In this document: piece by piece, positions 14,996-20,619 of the stretch
How the letters are laid out: every line of letters begins with the position of its first letter
How positions within the stretch are numbered: the stretch's first letter is position 1
NCBI GenBank assembly: GCA_051009015.1
Contig: JBPCWZ010000079.1
Coordinates: 1-23,860, forward strand
Source: JAHRAH01 sp051009015
Lineage (GTDB): Bacteria > Pseudomonadota > Gammaproteobacteria > Tethybacterales > Persebacteraceae
Direction: 5' to 3'
DNA: 23,860 bases
Notes under the pieces: generated by a model
The model's database searches: none
Told to the model about the DNA's origin: nothing
What the model saw: only the letters and a program-made list of their open reading frames with translations
Translations under genes and position numbers: made by a program

Positions 14996-17443
14996 TCAAA
15001 ACTCCGACCGCCATTGAAGATGAATGCGGGATTTTCCGCCGATGCGATGGGCGGCGGCGAATGACCATCTTTCTTTTTCGGATAATGCAAAACCATAACC
15101 GGCGGCGATGATGTGGTGTTTTTCGCTTGCCAGCGACACGGGGCGTTCAACAACTTGCCATCCGCCGGGGGCGCTTTGCCGCAAGTGCAAAATGGCGGTG
15201 CCGCCCGATAGCGAAGTTTCGCGCGTTATGCCAAAGCGCAACCTGTCGCCATAACGAAAGATATTTTTTGCCGCCGCGCCCGCCTGCCAGCCAAAAGCGC
15301 GCAAGCCGTCAATGCGCCGGATGATGCCGCCGGTTTTTGCTTTTGTGCGCGCTTGTTCGGCGGCGGCAAAGAGTGTCCATTGTTCGCCGGCGGCGAATGA
15401 CATTTTCGCCCGCGCTTGCATGCTTTCGCCGCCGCGCAACAATGGCGCGATGCCGTCCCATCTGCCGCCGAATAGTGTGTTGTTTTCGTTTATGCGCGAG
15501 AATGATGATGCAAAGCCAATGCGCCCGAAGTCGCGTTCAAACAAAAAGCCGCTTTGCCAATAGTCATCGCCGTTTGCGGCAAAGCCGGAAAAGCCGCCGC
15601 CAAAATGCATGCGCATTTGCATATCATCGCCGCCGTTTGCGGCAAAGAAAGGCAGTGTATTTTCGCCGCTTGTCAATGCCGAAGGTGCGGAATATTGCGA
15701 ATGACGAAACTCCAATGCGCCCAGTCGCATTCCCGCCGCCCGCAGTTTTCCGCCGCCGTCATATGCGGCAAAAAACCGCTCGTCATAAGTAGAATCGCGC
15801 CGGTCCCAAATATCATCGGAATCCAAACGCAAAGGCGGGGCATTTTCGGCGCGGACAAAACCGGCGAGCGGATGGTCGTAATAACGATTATGCAAATAAC
15901 GCACGGCGATGGATTCTCCCTGCAGCGCCTTTGCCAAACCGCCCATAAGCGGCGGCAGATTAATCCCCGCTTTTGTCAAAGGCAAACCTTCGGCTGTTTG
16001 CATATTATCCGCCGCCGCCATTGCCGCTTCGGGGTTTAGAATGCCGCGCCCGAACAGTTGCAAAGCGGGCGCATTATCGCGCGCGCCCGCCCGCACTTCG
16101 TCCGCCGTTGCAAGCAGAATGTTAACCAGCACGCTCATCGGCGCGTCATAACTTCGCTGTTTCAACAAAGCAAGCGCGCCGCTTGTTTTGGCGGCGGCTT
16201 CGTGCGGGGTTTCGGCATTTGCAACAAGGCACCAATCGCCAATGCCATAACAAGATGCATTACGGTCGCGCAGGGCGGCAAAAAGATTCACATTGTTGCC
16301 AACCGTAGCGGGGACAACATTGGCGGCGGCGGCGACAATCCACTTCCCGCGAAGTTGCGGGAATGCGCGCGGCGCGCTCGCCCAAAAACCGGCGGCGCGG
16401 GTTGTTGTTTGCGTCGGCAAAGCCGCCCAAATATAAGCGACATCGGTATTTACAACATGATGAACAAAAGACGCCTCCGCCGCTTGTCCATCTGCCTCTT
16501 CGCCCTGCCGTCCGCTTCCTCGCAAATGGCGGTAGCAATCAGTCGTGGAATGCGTGCAGTCATAGTTGGAATGCACAATATGCACACCCTCGGCAAGCGG
16601 CAAGGGGACATTGTGCAAGCCGGTTGTTGTAAAATGGTTTGGCACCACCGCAACATTTGTGATAACTCCGCCCCCCGTAGTGTTGGTAACGACAATTTGG
16701 ATTGGTCTGCCGGGTCTTATTGTCGTTCCCATAACTGTGGTGACCCGTGTTGCACTGATTACTACCGTTCTCCCGGGGGAGGTTTCTGTTTCGGTTCTTA
16801 CCGTTATACCGGCGACGGTAGATATGTAGAGAAGGTATGTGTTCGTATGTGGGGGAAAGACATTCGGGGGTGTGACTGTTATTATTCTTGTACTAATTAC
16901 TTGAGATGGATGGGGAGGGGTATCTCCACCATGTAAAAGATGTGCGACTGTCTTAGTCACCGGGGCAACTACCGTATACTCGGTCCTTATCATCGTCGTC
17001 AGCAGCCTTACCGAAACCAGCCCATTAATCCCGCCCGCCACGGAATCATGGATAATGGAAACTGCCGGATTGAGCAAATCATTACGCAAATCATCCTCAA
17101 AATGAGGAATATTTGGAACTTGAATATTGACACTCACCCCGGCAACGGCGATTGAAACCATGCCTTCGCCCGCCTCTGCCGGCAACTCGGTAATTATCTG
17201 CCTTGACGCCCGCCCGCCCTCTGAAGCCGCCGAAGATGGCGCCGCGCCAAAATCGCGCGGCAATGCGGCGGGCGGGTTTGTCGGTTGCGGCGTAACAACC
17301 GGCGGCGCGGGCGTATCAATTGTCGGCGCGGAAGCCGAACCCCCGCCGCCGCCGCAAGTGGCAAGCGAGGCGACAAACAAAACAACAACCGCCGCTTTGG
17401 CGGAAAAGTGCGCCAAGCGGCGCGGAATGGACAATGTGGGCAT
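14996..17443 (-). CDS. Lipoprotein autotransporter with degenerate S8 (subtilisin-like) passenger
   Basis: The 815-aa protein has a signal peptide ending in SLATC (Cys30) followed by five Gly, a Pro-rich linker (39-61), a passenger to about 540, and a C-terminal beta-barrel (about 555-815) with alternating aromatic strands ending in Phe. Passenger segments match S8 autotransporters of the NalP type: GVHIVHSNYD (compare GVRIVNNSFG), QLRGKWIVAAA, IGDWCLVAN, SGALALLKQ and MSVLVNILLATADE. The catalytic blocks are missing: where GTSxAAP should precede SGALALL there is TPHEAAAKT, and no DTG or HGTHVAG is seen (only HDSVAGG at 132-138). Residues 142-275 are Thr/Val-rich and use different codons. ATG 17443 is fixed by AAAGGAG. 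It is convergent with the Nudix gene and divergent from the 17722 gene. It is probably surface-exposed and not a protease. Confidence 0.8.
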   Translation of the reverse strand: MPTLSIPRRLAHFSAKAAVVVLFVASLATCGGGGGSASAPTIDTPAPPVVTPQPTNPPAALPRDFGAAPSSAASEGGRASRQIITELPAEAGEGMVSIAVAGVSVNIQVPNIPHFEDDLRNDLLNPAVSIIHDSVAGGINGLVSVRLLTTMIRTEYTVVAPVTKTVAHLLHGGDTPPHPSQVISTRIITVTPPNVFPPHTNTYLLYISTVAGITVRTETETSPGRTVVISATRVTTVMGTTIRPGRPIQIVVTNTTGGGVITNVAVVPNHFTTTGLHNVPLPLAEGVHIVHSNYDCTHSTTDCYRHLRGSGRQGEEADGQAAEASFVHHVVNTDVAYIWAALPTQTTTRAAGFWASAPRAFPQLRGKWIVAAAANVVPATVGNNVNLFAALRDRNASCYGIGDWCLVANAETPHEAAAKTSGALALLKQRSYDAPMSVLVNILLATADEVRAGARDNAPALQLFGRGILNPEAAMAAADNMQTAEGLPLTKAGINLPPLMGGLAKALQGESIAVRYLHNRYYDHPLAGFVRAENAPPLRLDSDDIWDRRDSTYDERFFAAYDGGGKLRAAGMRLGALEFRHSQYSAPSALTSGENTLPFFAANGGDDMQMRMHFGGGFSGFAANGDDYWQSGFLFERDFGRIGFASSFSRINENNTLFGGRWDGIAPLLRGGESMQARAKMSFAAGEQWTLFAAAEQARTKAKTGGIIRRIDGLRAFGWQAGAAAKNIFRYGDRLRFGITRETSLSGGTAILHLRQSAPGGWQVVERPVSLASEKHHIIAAGYGFALSEKERWSFAAAHRIGGKSRIHLQWRSEF

Positions 17444-17623
17444 GTTGGCTCCTTTGATGTATGTAGCGATTTCCGGCGCCAAACGCCGGGCGGGCTACAT
17501 GTATGCCAAAGGGCAGAAACACCCGTCTATTTTCCCGCCCGGTTAATTATGCCGAGCGTCAGTGGATATTATATTCAACGAGCCACCCGGCAAAGCCGAG
17601 TAGCCCCTTAACATAATGTAGCG
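17444..17623 (-). promoter_or_regulatory. Structured 180-nt leader of the autotransporter mRNA
   Basis: A two-part hairpin at 17461-17500 ends 5 nt before the Shine-Dalgarno: outer stem ATGTAGC/GCTACAT (7 bp, perfect) and inner stem CCGGCG/CGCCGG (6 bp, perfect). A second hairpin at 17580-17606 pairs 12 bp around a TTT loop; three of its pairs are G-U in the minus-strand RNA and would be A-C on the other strand, which supports function as minus-strand RNA. The predicted 5' end (17623-17616, CGCTACAT) can pair with the same ATGTAGC element, giving two exclusive folds. No known riboswitch class is recognised. Confidence 0.5.
17449..17455 (-). promoter_or_regulatory. Ribosome binding site of the autotransporter
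   Basis: The minus strand reads AAAGGAG, then CCAAC, then ATG 17443. This strong site selects 17443 over the ATG 13 codons upstream, which would lie inside the leader hairpin region. Confidence 0.75.
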
Positions 17624-17630
17624 GGATTTA

Positions 17631-17636
17631 TTATAC
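17631..17636 (-). promoter_or_regulatory. Putative -10 box of the autotransporter
   Basis: The minus strand reads TATAAT; seven nt later the leader begins with CGCTACAT. A second minus-strand TATAAT at 17573-17568 could start a shorter leader lacking the first hairpin. No good -35 box is visible for either. Confidence 0.4.
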
Positions 17637-17708
17637 CGAAATTTGCGGCAAAATTACCAAATTTGGAATATTTGCGCCCGAGATGTGGGATTTTTCCGCA
17701 AAACGCGC

Positions 17709-17714
17709 TACAAT
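17709..17714 (+). promoter_or_regulatory. Putative -10 box of the 17722 gene, leaderless type
   Basis: TACAAT is followed by exactly 7 nt and then ATG 17722, so the predicted transcript starts at or within a base of the start codon. No Shine-Dalgarno is present, and the -35 region is poor. Confidence 0.4.
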
Positions 17715-17721
17715 AAGTGGC

Positions 17722-19524
17722 ATGCGAGAACCAACTTTCATCAATCCGATTTCCCTGCCCGAGAAATTGAACACGGCGGAGCGCAAGTTTGTGCAATGCA
17801 TGGCGGAAGGCGGGAAATGCGAAATTGGCACAAAACGCCCCACCGAGGCGATTAACAAAGGCGACAACGCCAATGTCATCCGCGCCGATGTGATTCGCTT
17901 CTTCGTTTGGGGCGGCAGTAAGGATGACCCGATTGCAGGCAACACCATCACCTTGGGCGGCGCGCATATATCCGGAGCGCTGGATTTGGTTCTTGTCTCT
18001 TCGCCTTATGCACTCGCTCTTATAGATTGTCGTTTTGACGCCCCCGTTAAGATGCTACATGCGGCATTTCGTTCTCTGCACTTGAACGGGTCTTATTTGC
18101 CTCATGGATTAAATGGCTACGGGATGCGTATAGACAGCGATATGTTTATGCGAGACGGCTTTTCCGCCGAGGGCGAGGTTCGTTTGCTTGGCGCTGATAT
18201 TGGCGGAAATGTGGATTGTGATGGCGGCAAGTTTATAAACAAAAAAGGCATTGCTCTTGCCGCCGACGGCATAAAAGTGGGCGGCGATTTTTCCATGCAA
18301 AATAATTTTACCGCCGAGGGCGAGGTTCTCTTGCTTGGCGCCGATGTTAGCGGAAATGTGGATTGTGATGGCGGCAAGTTTATAAACAAAAAAGGCATTG
18401 CTCTTGCCGCCGACAGAATAAAAGTGGGCGGCAATTTTTCCATGCAAAATAATTTTACCGCCGAGGGCGAGATTCGCTTGCTTAGCGCCGATATTGGCGG
18501 GGATGTGTATTGTAACAGTAGCAAGTTGAGGAATGAAAAAGGCGATGCCCTTGCTGCCGACAAAATAAAAGTGGGTGGTAATTTTTCCTTGCGTAGCGGC
18601 TTCTCCGCTGATGGCACAGTGCGACTTCCCGCCGCCGATATTAATGGTAGTTTGTACTGCATAAGCAGCGAATTTAAGAGAGGGCTTAACGCAAGAGCCG
18701 CGAGAGTTAGAAACTTCCTGTACCTCCGTAATTTGGAAGGGAATGGCACGGTTGATTTGTCGTTTGCTGCTACGGATGTTTTGGAGGATGACGAAAAGTC
18801 CCGTGAAAACTTTGCCTTTCGCTTGGGCGGATTTTCGTATCAACGCTTTGGCACACCCGGGGAAGTAGAAGTTCGCATTAAGAAATGGTTGGACAAGCAC
18901 CCAGATGACATTGATTTTTCGCCGCAGCCATTTGAGCAGGCGGCGAAAGTGTTGTTTGCGATGGGGCATAATAACGATGCCCGGGCGGTTTTATGGGCAA
19001 AAGAGCGACGACTTACCAAGCATGGCAAATTGCCCAGTGGACATAAACCCATAAGGTGGGTTTGGAGTTGGCTTGCCGGTTATGGTTATCGGTTGCGGCG
19101 GACGCTGGCTTGGTCGGCGGGGATTGTTTTTGCGGGTGCGGCGATTTTTTACATCGCCAATGAATCACGCCACATTGTTCCGCATCAGCCGGTGGTGTTA
19201 AAGATGATGCAGGAGAGCGTAAAAGTGCAGAAAGGCGGCGAGTGCGCGAGCAAAAAGCGCCCGACCGAGGTCGTGAAATGCCTTATTCCGGAGTATCCGA
19301 GGTTTTATTCGCTCACTTATTCTTTGGATGTTTTCATCCCGTTTTTCGCCTTACATCAAGAGCAGTATTGGTATCCGCAACCAAGCGCGAATGCCCATGT
19401 TCTTTGGCGGGTTTTGTTGCCGATATGGTATTGGATTGAAATAATCGCCGGCTGGGTGTTTACTTCGCTACTTGTGCTTACCATTACCGGTTTGCTTAAG
19501 CCGCGGCAGTCGTCTTTGGAATAG
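17722..19524 (+). CDS. Membrane protein with 49-residue beta-type repeats ('membrane-associated oxidoreductase' family)
   Basis: The 600-aa protein begins with a soluble region containing several 49-residue repeats (core GEVRLLGADIGGNVDCDGGK, then FINKKGIALAADGIKVGG) that should stack as a beta-helix-like solenoid. A linker with PFEQAAKVLFAMGHNNDAR follows, then a first membrane segment (LAWSAGIVFAGAAIFYIA), the family signature YSLDVFIPFFALHQE, and a second membrane segment (WYWIEIIAGWVFTSLLVLTI). These C-terminal parts match proteins often annotated as membrane-associated oxidoreductase, a name without catalytic support that I can see; no redox motif is visible. ATG 17722 was chosen by the promoter spacing. 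It is transcribed divergently from the autotransporter. Confidence 0.78.
   Translation: MREPTFINPISLPEKLNTAERKFVQCMAEGGKCEIGTKRPTEAINKGDNANVIRADVIRFFVWGGSKDDPIAGNTITLGGAHISGALDLVLVSSPYALALIDCRFDAPVKMLHAAFRSLHLNGSYLPHGLNGYGMRIDSDMFMRDGFSAEGEVRLLGADIGGNVDCDGGKFINKKGIALAADGIKVGGDFSMQNNFTAEGEVLLLGADVSGNVDCDGGKFINKKGIALAADRIKVGGNFSMQNNFTAEGEIRLLSADIGGDVYCNSSKLRNEKGDALAADKIKVGGNFSLRSGFSADGTVRLPAADINGSLYCISSEFKRGLNARAARVRNFLYLRNLEGNGTVDLSFAATDVLEDDEKSRENFAFRLGGFSYQRFGTPGEVEVRIKKWLDKHPDDIDFSPQPFEQAAKVLFAMGHNNDARAVLWAKERRLTKHGKLPSGHKPIRWVWSWLAGYGYRLRRTLAWSAGIVFAGAAIFYIANESRHIVPHQPVVLKMMQESVKVQKGGECASKKRPTEVVKCLIPEYPRFYSLTYSLDVFIPFFALHQEQYWYPQPSANAHVLWRVLLPIWYWIEIIAGWVFTSLLVLTITGLLKPRQSSLE
18169..18756 (+). 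repeat. Four tandem 147-bp repeats inside the 17722 gene
   Basis: Units begin at 18169, 18316, 18463 and 18610, each 147 bp (49 codons). Units 1 and 2 are nearly identical, with an uninterrupted shared stretch covering GATTGTGATGGCGGCAAG through CTTGCCGCCGAC. Unit 3 is somewhat diverged and unit 4 more so, which suggests expansion from the 5' side. Confidence 0.8.
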
Positions 19525-19551
19525 TTTGTTGTTTTGGGGGCGGGTTTAATT

Positions 19552-19915
19552 GTCATTCCCGCGAAAGCGGGAATCCATCGCCGCGATAGCGGCGCGTTAT
19601 AAAAGCCCTGCAAAGGGCGACCTGTTCATAGCACGGGGCAACGCCCCGTGAATCGGCATTATGAAACAAATAAGCCCTGAAAGGGCGACCGAAAACAATG
19701 GCGGCGGTTGCGGTTGTTTGTCCGGTTTTTGCCGGGCTTTGCCCCGCAAAAGAACGGGACGCCCTTTCAGGGCTACATTCTTAACAATGCCGACTCACGG
19801 GGCGGCGCGCTTTCGCGCTTTGCCCCGTGCTATGAACAGGACGCCCTTACAGGGCTATAAGAATGCGCCGCTTTGCGGCGATGGTTTAGGAGATTCCCGC
19901 TTTCGCGGGAATGAC
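19552..19915. repeat. 364-bp element with long imperfect inverted repeats
   Basis: The left arm (19552-19690) and right arm (about 19757-19915) are imperfect reverse complements over about 140-160 bp. Shared pieces, in order from the outside, are the dRS3-like palindrome, the CCATCGCCGC hairpin, AGCCCTG-AAGGGCG, CCTGTTCATAGCACGGGGCA, CCCCGTGA.TCGGCATT and AGCCCTGAAAGGGCG. Each arm also contains small internal hairpins. No transposase is encoded and no clear target-site duplication is seen. It looks like a non-autonomous mobile or MITE-like element, or a foldback unit of the NIME-like array. Confidence 0.7.
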
Positions 19916-19926
19916 AGTTCTTCGTC

Positions 19927-20079
19927 ATCCCCGCGAAAGCGGGAATCCAAACGCGCCCGCAAGGGCGCCCTTGCCGGGCTTTTGATTCGTGTTTTGCCAT
20001 TTGCGGCGACAAGTCGCCGTTTGTGCTTGCGCGCAAATGGTCAAACGGCAAAAAGATGGATTCCCGCTTTCGCGGGAAT
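19927..20079. repeat. NIME-like unit, copy A
   Basis: This 153-bp unit is bounded by inverted dRS3-like palindromes (19927-19946 with one mismatch, and 20060-20079). The inner part, including GCCGGGCTTTTGATTCGTGT and TTTTGCCATTTGCGGC, recurs 245 bp downstream in copy B. The last 40 bp before the right palindrome differ between the copies. Confidence 0.75.
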
Positions 20080-20154
20080 GACGAAGGGGGCGGGAATGAC
20101 GAAAGGGGCGGGAATGACGAAAGGGGCGGGAATGACGAAGAGGGCGGGAATGAC
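20074..20154. repeat. 18-bp tandem repeat seeded from a dRS3-like palindrome
   Basis: Units of GGGAATGACGAAAGGGGC run at 20074, 20092, 20110 and 20128, with a partial fifth at 20146-20154. The first unit begins with the right half of the palindrome at 20060-20079, so the array appears to have grown from that palindrome plus its flank. Units 2 and 3 are identical. Confidence 0.8.
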
Positions 20155-20171
20155 ATTAAAAAAGTCCCGTC

Positions 20172-20324
20172 CTTCCCGCGAAAGCGGGAATCCCAACGCG
20201 CCCGCAAAGGCGCCCTTGCCGGGCTTTTGATTCGTGTTTTGCCATTTGCGGCAACAAGTCGCCGTTGGCGCTGGCGCGAAAAGAGACAAAGGGAAAAGAG
20301 GGGGATTCCCGCTTTCGCGGGAAT
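20172..20324. repeat. NIME-like unit, copy B
   Basis: This 153-bp unit is the same length as copy A and has the same plan: a left palindrome with one mismatch (20172-20191), the shared inner segment, a diverged segment, and a perfect right palindrome (20305-20324). The left and inner parts differ from copy A at only a few positions. Confidence 0.75.
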
Positions 20325-20387
20325 GACAAGGGGGGCGGGGCGGGGGTTAGCGGCTTTTGCCGATAACGGGATTATGCAAAGGTCTAA

Positions 20388-20425
20388 GCCGTGCGCCGTG
20401 CGCCGTGCGCCGTGCGCCGTGCGCC
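20388..20425. repeat. 7-bp tandem repeat (GTGCGCC)x5
   Basis: Five perfect copies of GTGCGCC (20391-20425) are preceded by a partial GCC. It is a simple-sequence array likely to change length by slippage. A minus-strand TATACT (20475-20470) lies about 45 bp away and could transcribe through it. Confidence 0.85.
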
Positions 20426-20562
20426 AATGATAAACGACAAGTTAAACATGCTCAGTAGCATCGCCAAAGAGTATAACACAAAAAAAGCCCGTTTTGCCAT
20501 ATCCGCCAAAAAAAAATCCGCCATTGCCGCCATCGTCATAATCCGCCATTGCCGCCCTCGTC

Positions 20563-20613
20563 ATTCCCGCGCAAGCGGGAATCTCCTTTTTAAGTATGCG
20601 CCGCTTCGCGGCG
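20563..20613. repeat. dRS3-like palindrome plus hairpin at the end of aas
   Basis: The palindrome (20563-20582, spacer GCGCAAGC) is followed by AATCTCCT, also seen next to the copy at 19893 on the other strand, then CGCCGC-TTC-GCGGCG (20599-20613). The hairpin starts 7 nt after the aas stop codon on the minus strand and may help to terminate aas, but no U-tract follows it. Confidence 0.6.
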
Positions 20614-20619
20614 ATGGCT

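Larger units (their letters stand above)
19525..20619. repeat. 1.1-kb gene-free mosaic of dRS3-like repeats (NIME-like array)
   Basis: No credible gene is seen here. The region holds seven 20-bp palindromes of the form ATTCCC-N8-GGGAAT (19555, 19893, 20060, 20305, 20563; one-mismatch copies at 19927 and 20172). Pairs of them, pointing outward from one another in inverted orientation, bracket longer repeats. This matches the published architecture of neisserial intergenic mosaic elements, where dRS3 repeats flank 50-150-bp units. Between units lie an 18-bp tandem and a 7-bp tandem. The region separates the 17722 gene from aas, which end toward each other. Confidence 0.75.

Noticed and set aside
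16058..16936. Long plus-strand frame (292 codons) with a Cys/Tyr/Gly-rich tail, opposite the autotransporter
   Set aside because: The minus-strand frame has a signal peptide, Shine-Dalgarno, S8-family segments and a beta-barrel. The plus frame has none of these and arises from the complementary codon pattern.
16619..17020. Variable region of a diversity-generating retroelement
   Set aside because: The odd codon use prompted the idea, but there is no reverse transcriptase, no template repeat in the window, and the segment is not at a C-terminal lectin fold.
20074..20154. CRISPR array
   Set aside because: The units are contiguous 18-bp tandem copies with no spacers, and no cas genes are present.
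19661..20430. Open plus-strand frames across the repeat region (PAFAGMT / RKRES-type peptides)
   Set aside because: These peptides are translations of the dRS3-like palindromes and the 18-bp tandem; codon use and content follow the repeats, not a protein.
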